Assembly (NCBI RefSeq): GCF_002434505.1
Contig: NZ_DJKE01000012.1
Span: forward strand, 124,001 to 188,000
DNA: 64,000 nt
Direction of reading: 5' to 3'
Source: Brevundimonas sp. UBA6550
GTDB lineage: Bacteria > Pseudomonadota > Alphaproteobacteria > Caulobacterales > Caulobacteraceae
A program made the translations under genes and the position numbers. The notes under the pieces were generated by a model. That model had not been told where the DNA came from. It saw nothing but the letters and a program-made list of their open reading frames with translations, and made no database searches. Shown piece by piece: positions 16,874-25,218 of the stretch. Every line of letters starts with the position of its first letter. Position 1 is the first letter of the stretch.

Positions 16874-18712
16874 ATGAGCGAACCCGTCGACCAGACCATG
16901 CCCCTGCGCGTCCTGCTGGCGCGAATCTGGCGCGACTACCTGTCCCAGCACCGCTGGACCCTGATCACGGCCATCGTCTGCGCGGCCGTGACCGGTGTGC
17001 TGACCGTCACCCTGCTGCAACTGCTGCAACCCGCCGTGAACGCGCTGTTTCTGGACGGCGACAAGCCGATCACCCTGTTCAGATACATCCATATTCAGGC
17101 CGGACACGCGGTGGTCGCCATTCCCATCGCCATCCTGGCCCTGGCCCTGATCCGAACCAGTGCAGCCCTTTTGCAGGCAGCCCTGGTCAACCGGCTGGGC
17201 CACAGCATCGTCGGCGATATCCAGGTGCGGCTGTTCGGTCGCATGATCCGCGCCGACCTGGCGCGTCTGCGCAGCCAGCACTCGGGCGGCTTCGTCTCGG
17301 CGGTCCTTTTCGACGCCAATCTGGTGCGTGAGGCCTTCACCTCGGGCGTGGTAACCTACACCCAGAACCTGCTGATGCTGGTCGGCACGATCGTCTTCAT
17401 GTTCTTCAACGACTGGCAACTGGCGATGGTGGTGCTGCTGGGCGTGCCGATGGTGGCCCTGGTGCTGCGGCGGTTCGGCAAGCGGACGCGCAAGGCCGCG
17501 CGCGGCGCCATGGCCGAAACCGAAAACCTGTCCACCGCCCTGATGGAGAACATAGACGGGGTTCGGCTGATCAAGATCGAGAACCGCGAAGCCGCCGAAG
17601 AGGCCCGCGTCGCCGAAGTCGTCGCCCGCCGCCAGCGCCACGTCATCAAGGGCGCCAACGCCCGCGCCTTCGCCGGTCCCGCATCGGACATGGTGGCCTA
17701 TGTCGTGGTCGCCGCCGTGCTCGCCTATGCCGGATGGCGGGCGCAGTCGGGGGCCATGACGGTGGGCGGGTTCGCCGCCTTCATCGCCATGCTGCTGGCG
17801 GCCGGCCAGTCGCTGCGTCAGGTGACCAATCTGGCGACCGTTATGGCCGAAGGATTCACCGCCGCGCGTCGTCTGTTCACGGCGCTGGATATCGAGCCGG
17901 AAATCCGTGAAGCGCCGGAAGCCGCCCCCCTGCCTACCGGGCCGGTCGAGGTGGTGTTGGACCGGGTGTCCTTCGCCTATGCGCCCAGGAGCGAGGGCGG
18001 CGCCCCAACGCTGGACCAGGTGTCCCTGCGGGTCGCGCCGGGCGAGACGGCAGCCTTGGTCGGGCCGTCGGGCGGGGGCAAGAGCACGATCCTGAGCCTG
18101 CTGCCGCGCTTCTATGACGTGACCGGCGGGGCGGTGACGATCAATGGGCGCGACGTGCGGGCGCTGCGCATCCACGATCTGCGCGACCATATCGCCCTGG
18201 TGACGCAGGAGCCCTTCCTGTTCGACGACACCATCGCCGCCAACATCGCCTATGGCCGGCCGGGCGCGACGCAGGAACAGATCGAAGAGGCCGCCCGTTC
18301 GGCCGCCGCCCACGACTTCATCACCGCCCTGCCGCAAGGCTACGACACCCGCGCGGGCGAGGCGGGCCTGCGCCTGTCGGGCGGTCAGCGCCAGCGCGTC
18401 GCCATCGCCCGCGCCTTCGTGAAAGACGCCCCCATCCTGCTGCTGGACGAGGCCACCAGCGCGCTGGACACCGAGAGCGAGGCCCTGGTCCAGGCGGCGC
18501 TGGAGCGGCTGATGCAGGGCCGCGCCACCCTGATGATCGCCCACCGCCTGTCGACCGTGAAGAACGCCGACCGCATCTATGTGATCGAGGCCGGGCGCGT
18601 GGTCGAACAGGGGTCGCACGACGCCCTGGTCGCCCAGGGCGGTCTCTACGCCCGCCTGGCCCGCCAGCAGTCGCTGGACGGCGCCCCGGTCAATGTGGAG
18701 ACCGTGGCGTGA
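16874..18712 (+). CDS. ABC transporter, permease-ATPase fusion (MsbA-like lipid A flippase)
   Basis: A 612-residue half-transporter: six-helix type-1 exporter domain (about residues 20-330) and a nucleotide-binding domain with Walker A GPSGGGKST (397-405), Q-loop VTQEPFLFDD, signature LSGGQRQRVAIARAF, Walker B ILLLDEATSALD and the switch His in IAHRLSTV. MsbA flips lipid A-core across the inner membrane. The neighbours DUF374, waaA and lpxK are lipid A genes, which supports this role. The ATG at 16874 (MSEPVDQ) is chosen; the longer frame begins inside the preceding gene. Confidence 0.88.
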   Translation: MSEPVDQTMPLRVLLARIWRDYLSQHRWTLITAIVCAAVTGVLTVTLLQLLQPAVNALFLDGDKPITLFRYIHIQAGHAVVAIPIAILALALIRTSAALLQAALVNRLGHSIVGDIQVRLFGRMIRADLARLRSQHSGGFVSAVLFDANLVREAFTSGVVTYTQNLLMLVGTIVFMFFNDWQLAMVVLLGVPMVALVLRRFGKRTRKAARGAMAETENLSTALMENIDGVRLIKIENREAAEEARVAEVVARRQRHVIKGANARAFAGPASDMVAYVVVAAVLAYAGWRAQSGAMTVGGFAAFIAMLLAAGQSLRQVTNLATVMAEGFTAARRLFTALDIEPEIREAPEAAPLPTGPVEVVLDRVSFAYAPRSEGGAPTLDQVSLRVAPGETAALVGPSGGGKSTILSLLPRFYDVTGGAVTINGRDVRALRIHDLRDHIALVTQEPFLFDDTIAANIAYGRPGATQEQIEEAARSAAAHDFITALPQGYDTRAGEAGLRLSGGQRQRVAIARAFVKDAPILLLDEATSALDTESEALVQAALERLMQGRATLMIAHRLSTVKNADRIYVIEAGRVVEQGSHDALVAQGGLYARLARQQSLDGAPVNVETVA

Positions 18713-18741
18713 GTGTCCTTCCCGCCCCTCTTCTCAACGCC

Positions 18742-18848
18742 GTCATCCTAGGCCTTGTGCCTAGGATCCATACGCCCGGCGCCGAGCGGGGGCGTCCAGG
18801 CGGCAGCCGCCTGTGTTTATGGATCCTAGGCACAAGGCCTAGGATGAC
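18742..18848. repeat. Palindromic intergenic element, family B, copy 1
   Basis: The left arm gtcatcctaggccttgtg plus cctaggatccata is matched by tggatcctaggcacaaggcctaggatgac on the right, so nearly the whole element is one inverted repeat. It starts 30 nt after the ABC transporter stop and ends 42 nt before the next start. A short open frame across it is an artefact of the repeat. Confidence 0.85.
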
Positions 18849-18890
18849 GGGCTTTATGTGTGGCGGATTCCGTTCTGCGGAGACGGGTAT

Positions 18891-19574
18891 ATGAGGCCTC
18901 TGCGCATACCCGCCGTCCAGGCGACCCTGTCGTTCATCCTGGCCTATTGGATGCAGTTCTGCTTCGCCACCATGCGCTGGACCTATGAGAACCAGGGCGT
19001 GGCCGAAGGGGTCTGGGCCCGGGGCGGCGGGGTGTTGTGCGCCTTCTGGCATTCGCGCATAGGCCTGTCGCCGGCCTGCTGGCCGCTGAACCGGGCCCAG
19101 CCGGCAAAGGCGCTGATCTCGCTGTCGGCGGACGGTCAGTTCATCGCCAAGGCCGTGGCGCGCCAGGGGTTCCCCGCCATCCGGGGGTCGTCGTCGAACA
19201 AGGACAAGGCGGACCGGGACAAGGGCGGATCGCAGGCGCTGCGGGCCGGCCTGCGTCAGTTGAAGATCGGCGCCCTGGCCATCACGCCCGACGGCCCGCG
19301 CGGCCCGGCGCGCCAGATGGCCGAGGGCCTGCCGATGATGGCCAAGATCTCCAAGGCGCCGACCCTGTTCATTGGCATGTCGTGCCATCCGGCGATCCGG
19401 CTGAACAGCTGGGACGGCGCCATCCTGCCCCTGCCCTTCGCCAGGGGCGCCATCGTCTGGGACATCGCCGACTATCCGACCGGCGACGATCTGGACCGTG
19501 TGCGCCAGGACTGGGCGGCGCGACTGAACGCGGTCGAGGCCCGCGCCGACGAAATCACCGGCCTGAAGCCGTGA
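18891..19574 (+). CDS. DUF374 lysophospholipid acyltransferase-like protein
   Basis: A 227-residue membrane-associated acyltransferase-like protein with an N-terminal hydrophobic segment. VLCAFWHSRIGL is the expected catalytic region (H-S-R instead of the classic HxxxxD arrangement), then LSADGQFIAKAV, RGSSSNKDKADRDKGG and ITPDGPRGPARQM. DUF374 proteins sit by waaA and lpxK in alphaproteobacteria and are thought to act in lipid A acylation; the precise donor and acceptor are not established from sequence. ATG 18891 has ggagacggg upstream. Its stop overlaps the waaA GTG start (GTGA). Confidence 0.88.
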   Translation: MRPLRIPAVQATLSFILAYWMQFCFATMRWTYENQGVAEGVWARGGGVLCAFWHSRIGLSPACWPLNRAQPAKALISLSADGQFIAKAVARQGFPAIRGSSSNKDKADRDKGGSQALRAGLRQLKIGALAITPDGPRGPARQMAEGLPMMAKISKAPTLFIGMSCHPAIRLNSWDGAILPLPFARGAIVWDIADYPTGDDLDRVRQDWAARLNAVEARADEITGLKP

Positions 19575-20866
19575 CGCCCCTGCCCCTGATCGCCTATCGC
19601 CTGGCCACCCGTGTGCTGGAGCCGCTGGCCCCGCGCCTGCTGGATGCACGCGCGCGGCGGGGCAAGGAAGACCCCGTACGGGTGGACGAGCGGATGGGCT
19701 TCACCCGCGCCGAACGCCCCGCCGGCGATCTGGTCTGGCTGCACGGCGTCAGCGTGGGCGAGAGCCTGTCGCTGCTGCCCGTGGTCGAGCGGTTCGTGAA
19801 GGCGCGACCCGACCTGACCGTGCTGGTGACCTCGGGCACCGTGACCTCGGCCCAGATTCTGGCCGAGCGGCTGCCGGCGGGGGTGATCCATCAGTATGCG
19901 CCGGTCGATGCGCCGGGCGTGGTGGCGCGGTTTCTGGATCACTGGCGCCCGGCCCTGGCGGTGTTCGTCGAGAGCGAACTGTGGCCCAATCTGCTGCTGG
20001 AGGCGCATCGGCGCGGGGTCAGGCTGGCCCTGGTCAGCGCGCGCCTGACCGAAAAGACGGTCGAGGGCTGGGCGCGGTTTCCGGCCTCCGCGCGCGCCCT
20101 GACCGGCGCGTTCGATCTGGTCCTGCCCCAGGACGCGGCCTCGGCGCGGCGGCTGGAGACGATGGGCGCGCGCATCGACGGCTTGGTGAACCTGAAACTG
20201 TCGGGCGAGGCCCTGCCGCACGACCCCGCCGCCTTCAGCCGCCTGTCCGCCGCCATCGGCGACCGGCCGGTGATCGTGGCCGCCAGCACCCATGAAGGCG
20301 AGGAGATCGCCATCGTTCGCGCCCTGGACGGTCTGGACCAGCAGACATGCCTGATCCTGACGCCCCGCCACCCCGAGCGCGGGCCGCATATCGCCCAGGC
20401 CCTGGCGCGCGAGGGCTACACCTTCGCCATGCGTTCGCGCGGCCAGACGATCGGGCCGGACACCGACATCTATCTGGCCGACACGCTGAACGAGATGGGC
20501 CTGTTCCTGCGGCTGGCCGATGTGGTCGTCATGGGCGGGTCGTTCGCCCCGGCGCTGGGCCTGCCGCCGGTCGGGGGCCACAATCCGCTGGAGCCGGCGC
20601 GGCTGGGTCGGCCGGCGATCACCGGGCCGGACGCCTCGAACTGGGCGCCGGTGACGGCGGCCCTGAGCAGCGCGGGCGGCCTGACCCTGGTGCAGGCGCC
20701 GTCGGACCTGGCGGCGGCCATCGCGCCGCTGCTGGCCGATCCGGCGGCGGCCAAGGCGATGGGCGAGCGGGCGCGTCGCGCCGCCGCCGAGGCGGGCGGC
20801 GGGCTGGAACGGCTGTGGGCCGCGCTGCAGCCGCTGACGCCCCCGCCGGCGCGGGCCAGACGATGA
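19571..20866 (+). CDS. waaA: 3-deoxy-D-manno-octulosonic acid (Kdo) transferase
   Basis: A 431-residue family-30 glycosyltransferase that adds Kdo from CMP-Kdo to the lipid A precursor at the inner membrane. Visible marks: WLHGVSVGESLSLLPVVE with the catalytic Glu, YAPVDAPGVVARFLDHWRP, VESELWPNLLLEAHRRGVRLALVSARL, and the C-terminal GGHNPLEPARLGRPAITGP. The start is GTG 19571, overlapping the DUF374 stop; its own TGA overlaps the lpxK ATG. The tight packing marks one operon. Confidence 0.96.
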   Translation: MTPLPLIAYRLATRVLEPLAPRLLDARARRGKEDPVRVDERMGFTRAERPAGDLVWLHGVSVGESLSLLPVVERFVKARPDLTVLVTSGTVTSAQILAERLPAGVIHQYAPVDAPGVVARFLDHWRPALAVFVESELWPNLLLEAHRRGVRLALVSARLTEKTVEGWARFPASARALTGAFDLVLPQDAASARRLETMGARIDGLVNLKLSGEALPHDPAAFSRLSAAIGDRPVIVAASTHEGEEIAIVRALDGLDQQTCLILTPRHPERGPHIAQALAREGYTFAMRSRGQTIGPDTDIYLADTLNEMGLFLRLADVVVMGGSFAPALGLPPVGGHNPLEPARLGRPAITGPDASNWAPVTAALSSAGGLTLVQAPSDLAAAIAPLLADPAAAKAMGERARRAAAEAGGGLERLWAALQPLTPPPARARR

Positions 20867-21879
20867 AGCTGAACACCCCCCGCTGGTGGTATGTGCGCGA
20901 CAGCAACCACGCGCGCATGACCCGCACCGCGCTGAAACCCCTGGGCTGGCTGTGGGCCGGCGTCACCGCGCGGCGCATCGCCCGGGCCGCGCCGGTCGAT
21001 CCGGGCTGCGCCGTCGTCTCGGTCGGCAATCTGACGGTCGGCGGATCGGGCAAGACGCCGGTCGCGCGCGAGATTCTGCGCCTGCTTCGGGCGGCCGGCG
21101 TGCAGGCGCAGGGCCTGTCGCGCGGCTATGGCGGGCGGCTGGAGGGGCCGATCCAGGTCGATCCGGCGGCGCATACGGCCGCCGAGGTCGGCGACGAGCC
21201 CTTGATGCTGGCGCAAGGATCGCCGGTCTGGATCGCGCGCGATCGCGTGGCGGGCGCCAGGGCCGCCGTCGCGGCCGGCGCCCAGGCCCTGGTGCTGGAC
21301 GACGGCCATCAGAACCCGGCGTTGAAGAAGACCGTCAGCCTGATCGTCGTGGACGGCGAGACGCGCGGCGACGAATGGCCGTTCGGGGACGGCTCGGTCT
21401 TTCCTTCCGGCCCGATGCGCGAGCCCTTGAAGGCCGGCCTGGCGCGGGCCGACGCCGTGGTGGTGATGCTGCCGACCGATGTGGAGGCCGCCGATCCCGA
21501 ACTGCTGGCGGTGTTCGGCGCCCTGCCCGTCTTCGTCGCCCGCCTGACGCCCGAGGGGCCGCCGCCGTCCGGCCCTCAGGTCGGGTTCGCCGGCATCGCC
21601 AAGCCGTGGAAGGTCGAACGGTCGCTGAAGGCGGCGGGCTGCGACCTGGCGGACTTCGTTCCCTTCCCCGACCATGCGGCCTACAGCGCCGAAAACATGA
21701 GGTTCCTGACCGACCGCGCGGCCGTATTCGACGCCGGCCTGGTCACGACGGAAAAGGACTGGGTGCGTCTGACGCCCGACCAGCGCAAGAACGTGACGGC
21801 CTGGCCGGTCGTCGCGCGGTTCCAGGATCAGGCGGCCTTCACCGCCTTCCTGAACGACCGGATTCAGTCGGCGCGATAG
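20863..21879 (+). CDS. lpxK: tetraacyldisaccharide 4'-kinase
   Basis: A 338-residue kinase that phosphorylates the 4' position of the lipid A disaccharide on the inner membrane's cytoplasmic face. The P-loop GGSGKTP (Lys64, Thr65) follows SVGNLTV; LSRGYGG, LVLDDGHQNP with the catalytic DDGHQ motif, and TTEKDWVRL are all typical. It starts on the waaA stop (ATGA), completing an ABC transporter-DUF374-waaA-lpxK unit. Its 3' end overlaps the convergent amidohydrolase by 16 nt. Confidence 0.96.
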   Translation: MKLNTPRWWYVRDSNHARMTRTALKPLGWLWAGVTARRIARAAPVDPGCAVVSVGNLTVGGSGKTPVAREILRLLRAAGVQAQGLSRGYGGRLEGPIQVDPAAHTAAEVGDEPLMLAQGSPVWIARDRVAGARAAVAAGAQALVLDDGHQNPALKKTVSLIVVDGETRGDEWPFGDGSVFPSGPMREPLKAGLARADAVVVMLPTDVEAADPELLAVFGALPVFVARLTPEGPPPSGPQVGFAGIAKPWKVERSLKAAGCDLADFVPFPDHAAYSAENMRFLTDRAAVFDAGLVTTEKDWVRLTPDQRKNVTAWPVVARFQDQAAFTAFLNDRIQSAR

Positions 21880-23189
21880 ACGACGCCGGACTTCATCACG
21901 AACTTCATCCGCTCCAGCTCGGTCACGTCCGCCAGCGGATCGCCCGAGACGGCGACGATGTCGGCGGGCATTCCGGGTGCGATCCTGCCCGCCTCGTTCG
22001 ATATCCGCAGGTGTTCGGCGGCGCCGACGGTGGCGGCCTGGATCGCCTCAAGCGGGCTCAGGCCGGCGCGGACCAGAAGCGCGAACTCCTGGGCGTTGTC
22101 GCCGTGGGCCGAGACGCCGCTATCGGTGCCGAAAGCGATCTTCACACCCCCCTCGTGCGCGCGCCGCGCCATTTCCAGCATCTTGGGCCCGGCCTCCAGC
22201 GCCTTGGCCGTCTGGGCCGGGGTGAAGAAGTTGTCGGGCCCAGAGGCGATGCGGGCCACGAAATCGCCGGCCAGCAGGGTCGGGATCAGCCAGGCGCCGT
22301 TCGACTTGAACAGGCGGATCGACTGGTCGTCCAGATAGGTGCCGTGCTCGATGGAATCGCCGCCCGCCCGCAGGAAGGCGTTGATGCCGTCCACGCCGTG
22401 GGCGTGCGCCGTGACCTGGCGGCCCATGCGGTGGGCGCTGTCGACGATGGCGGCCAGCTCGGGATCGCTGAACTGCTGGTTCAGGCCGGCGGCGGTGTTG
22501 GACAGGACGCCGCCCGTCGCGGTGATCTTGATGATGTCGGCCCCGGCGCGAACCTGGGTGCGGACCGCGCGCATGCAGTCCTCGGGGCCCGAACAGATGC
22601 TCTCGGACGACAGCAGGTGCATGATGTCGTCGCGATAGCCGTTGATGTCGCCGTGACCGCCGTGGATCGAGACCGACGATCCGGCCGCGATGATGCGCGG
22701 TCCCGGCACGTCGCCGTTCCTGACAGCGTTTCTCAGGGCGAAGATGGCCTCGTTGCCGGCGCCCAGGTCCGCCACGGTCGTGAAGCCCGCCATCAGGGTG
22801 CGCCGGGCGTAACGGGCGCCGACCATGGCCCGGTCCGCGTCGGAAAGCGTGACCTGTTCCAGCCGCCCGTTCGGGTTCTGCTGGCTGGTCAGATGGACGT
22901 GGCTGTCGATCAGGCCGGGCAGGACGAAGGCTTGTCGCAGGTCGAGAACCTTGCCTTGCGACGTATCGCCGACGAAGCCGTCGCGCACGTCGATGACCTG
23001 GTTCCCTCTGATCACGAGAGTTTTATCGCGCTGCACAACGCCGTTCGACGGGTCGGCCAGCAACCTTCCGGCCTCGACGAACGTTGTCGTGGGTTGCGAC
23101 GAAACCCCAACCCCCGTGGGGGTTTGCTGGGCGTGCGCGCTCATGGCCGACGCCATCAGCGCCGCCAATGCGATTCCGAAACGCTTCAT
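21864..23189 (-). CDS. secreted metal-dependent amidohydrolase
   Basis: A 441-residue imidazolonepropionase-like amidohydrolase with a signal peptide (MKRFGIALAALMASAMSAHAQ). Metal ligands are visible as HVH in PGLIDSHVHL, a candidate carbamylated Lys in GADIIKITATGG, His in TAHAHG and SIEHGTYL, and Asp in FGTDSGV. Related exported enzymes include Xaa-Pro and Xaa-Arg dipeptidases, so a prolidase-type role is possible. The ATG 23189 precedes the signal peptide with gtctccc rather than a clear SD. Its stop lies inside the 3' end of lpxK. Confidence 0.87.
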   Translation of the reverse strand: MKRFGIALAALMASAMSAHAQQTPTGVGVSSQPTTTFVEAGRLLADPSNGVVQRDKTLVIRGNQVIDVRDGFVGDTSQGKVLDLRQAFVLPGLIDSHVHLTSQQNPNGRLEQVTLSDADRAMVGARYARRTLMAGFTTVADLGAGNEAIFALRNAVRNGDVPGPRIIAAGSSVSIHGGHGDINGYRDDIMHLLSSESICSGPEDCMRAVRTQVRAGADIIKITATGGVLSNTAAGLNQQFSDPELAAIVDSAHRMGRQVTAHAHGVDGINAFLRAGGDSIEHGTYLDDQSIRLFKSNGAWLIPTLLAGDFVARIASGPDNFFTPAQTAKALEAGPKMLEMARRAHEGGVKIAFGTDSGVSAHGDNAQEFALLVRAGLSPLEAIQAATVGAAEHLRISNEAGRIAPGMPADIVAVSGDPLADVTELERMKFVMKSGVVYRAD

Positions 23190-23303
23190 CGATGTCTCCC
23201 CCCGGCGCGTCGGCCGCAAAAATGCCCCACAAGGCTCAGGTTGCCTCGCCCGTAACCTTTTGAAACAACCACGCTCCAAGACCAACCGCAACGAGGGCGT
23301 CGC

Positions 23304-23996
23304 ATGCGGCTATCGAGACGAGGGCTGATTCTGGGTGGTTCGGCCATGCTGGCGGGATGCGCCAGCGCGAGCGCCACGGCGCCGCTGACCACGGCTCAGA
23401 CCCTGTCCCCTGTCGCGCCGCCGCAGGCCGGTCTGCCGACCATCCAGACCGCCTCCTTGACGCCGCCGCCGCTGGATCCGCGCGGCCACGTCCGCAAGGA
23501 GCTGATGGAGCGCGCCATGACCGCGCTGGACACCCATCACCGCCACCTGCCGCTGCGCGACCGGATGTATCTGGTCGATTTCAAGAAGTTCTCGGGCGAA
23601 GAGCGGCTGTACGAGGTCGATCTGGTCGCCGGCGAGGTCAAGGTCCTGCGCACCTGCCACGGTCGCGGCTCCGATCCGGCGCACACCGGCTATGCCCAGC
23701 GGTTCTCCAACACGCCGGATTCCAACATGTCCTCGGTCGGCGCCTACGCCACCGCCGGGGCCAACTGGGGCGCGCAGCAGGGGCCGAACGTGCTGCTTGA
23801 CGGGCTGGAATATTCGAACGACAGGGCGCGCGAGCGGGCCATCATCATTCACGGCGCCGACTACGCCGACCCGGACTTCCTGGCGCGCGAAGGCAAGCTG
23901 GGCCGCAGCTACGGCTGTTTCTCGGTCGCCCACACCGACCTGCCTGCCTTGCGCGAACGCATGGGCGAAGGCCGGCTGCTGTTCGCGGCGGCGTAG
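23304..23996 (+). CDS. murein L,D-transpeptidase-family (YkuD_2) lipoprotein
   Basis: A 230-residue exported protein. SRRGLILGGSAMLAGC combines a twin-arginine-like motif (Arg5-Arg6) with a LAGC lipobox (Cys19). The C-terminal domain has LYEVDLVAGEVKVLRTCHGRGSDP, IIIHGADYADPDFL and GRSYGCFSV, where the Cys in SYGCFSV is the expected catalytic residue of the YkuD-type fold. These enzymes cross-link or modify peptidoglycan. Lipidation and Tat export are inferred from motifs only. It is divergent from the amidohydrolase, 114 nt apart. Confidence 0.85.
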   Translation: MRLSRRGLILGGSAMLAGCASASATAPLTTAQTLSPVAPPQAGLPTIQTASLTPPPLDPRGHVRKELMERAMTALDTHHRHLPLRDRMYLVDFKKFSGEERLYEVDLVAGEVKVLRTCHGRGSDPAHTGYAQRFSNTPDSNMSSVGAYATAGANWGAQQGPNVLLDGLEYSNDRARERAIIIHGADYADPDFLAREGKLGRSYGCFSVAHTDLPALRERMGEGRLLFAAA

Positions 23997-24086
23997 GGTT
24001 TTCCAAGCGGACTTGAGCTCGCGCCCTGATGGTTTGACTGTCTCGTAAAGCGGGAATACCGTCACAGCCTCACTGTGGGGGACGCC

Positions 24087-25052
24087 ATGCTGACGATCAT
24101 TCTTGCTGCGATATTGGCGATCGGCCAAGATCCCACACCACAGTCTCCGTCAGACCGGGTTTCCAGGGGTGAAGTTCAAGAGCCCGTTCGGTTGGAAGAT
24201 ATCGATGTCGTCGGCAAAAGTCCCGACAGACTAATACGAGACTTTGTCAATGAAGTCGCGGCTCCCAATCCCGATCGGGGCATCGCGCGCTGGGACAACG
24301 CGGTCTGCATCGGCGCGGCCAATCTTCAACATGAGGCGGCGCAGTACATCGTCGATAGAGTTTCGACGGTGGCCGAAGACCTTGGGTTGTCGCCGGGACT
24401 TCCCGGATGCCGCCCGAATGTCCTGATCATTGCAACCAACGAACCGTCCGCATTGGCGACGGAACTTGTCCGCACGCGTCTGCGCGCGTTTCGCACAGGC
24501 GGATCCGGCATGGATCGCGGCGCGGCGGCTCTCAGGGCGTTTCAATCTTCCGAACATCCTGTCAGATGGTGGCAACAGGCTATGCCGATCGATTCCAGCA
24601 CCGGACAACGCGCGGTTCGTATCCCTGGCGAGTGCAGCGACGACTGCAGTGACGCTTTTGATTATGCTCCCATCATCCCGGTATTCGCCGCCTCGCGTCT
24701 TTCCTCGCAGATCGTCGACAATATCTTCCGAACAGTGATTCTGATCGACACAAGACAGACGTCCGGCTTATCCGCTCAGCAGCTAGCCGATTATATCGCC
24801 ATGATCACTTTTGCTCAGATCGACCCTCAGGCAGACACAAGCCCCTATGCGTCAATTCTCAACCTGTTCGACGCTCCCGAAACGACAATGGGACTGACGA
24901 GCTGGGATAACGCCTACCTGAAAGGTCTCTACAAGGCTCAAAGAACGCGCCAGAACACGCGGGCCGGGAACGGCGAAATCATCGCCTCTATTCAGAGAAC
25001 GCGCCAACACCTTCGCTCATCGACTGACGACGAGGCGCTTCCGCAGCCGTAA
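24087..25052 (+). CDS. secreted orphan protein with atypical codon use
   Basis: A 321-residue protein with a short hydrophobic start (MLTIILAAILAIGQDP). The mature part holds RWDNAVCIGAANLQHEAAQYIVDRV, VLIIATNEPSALA and IPGECSDDCSDAFDY, with three or more Cys. Codons such as AGA, CTA, ATA and TTA, rare in neighbouring genes, are used repeatedly, and GC is visibly lower. This suggests transfer or a fast-evolving gene. ATG 24087 is preferred to GTG 24075 because gggggac lies just upstream. No function is recognised; similar secreted proteins of unknown role occur in Caulobacteraceae (from memory). Confidence 0.65.
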   Translation: MLTIILAAILAIGQDPTPQSPSDRVSRGEVQEPVRLEDIDVVGKSPDRLIRDFVNEVAAPNPDRGIARWDNAVCIGAANLQHEAAQYIVDRVSTVAEDLGLSPGLPGCRPNVLIIATNEPSALATELVRTRLRAFRTGGSGMDRGAAALRAFQSSEHPVRWWQQAMPIDSSTGQRAVRIPGECSDDCSDAFDYAPIIPVFAASRLSSQIVDNIFRTVILIDTRQTSGLSAQQLADYIAMITFAQIDPQADTSPYASILNLFDAPETTMGLTSWDNAYLKGLYKAQRTRQNTRAGNGEIIASIQRTRQHLRSSTDDEALPQP

Positions 25053-25087
25053 TCCCGCCTGGGCTAATCGACATCCAACTCCAAACC

Positions 25088-25194
25088 GTCCTTCCAAGGG
25101 AGTTCATAAGACGAACCCGGAACCCAGAAGGCTCGCAATCCGGCGCCGCAGCCCTGAGCTCCGGGTTCCTCGCTTCGCTAAGCCCCGGAATGAC
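25088..25194. repeat. Palindromic intergenic element, family A, copy 3 (inverted orientation)
   Basis: It runs from gtccttcc to ccccggaatgac. Inner arms gaacccggaaccc and gctccgggttc pair imperfectly, and the cgcttcgctaagcc arm is on the right, opposite to copies 1 and 2. It begins 36 nt after the orphan gene stop. Sequence outside (taatcgacatcc left, gatcgata right) vaguely recalls copy 1's outer arms. Confidence 0.75.
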
Positions 25195-25218
25195 GGACTG
25201 AAGATCGATAGACCAGAC

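Noticed and set aside
18709-18894. Short open frame crossing the family B repeat
   Set aside because: Its sequence is the palindrome translated in one frame, with inverted-repeat peptides (ILGLVPRIH, WILGTRPRMT); no gene.
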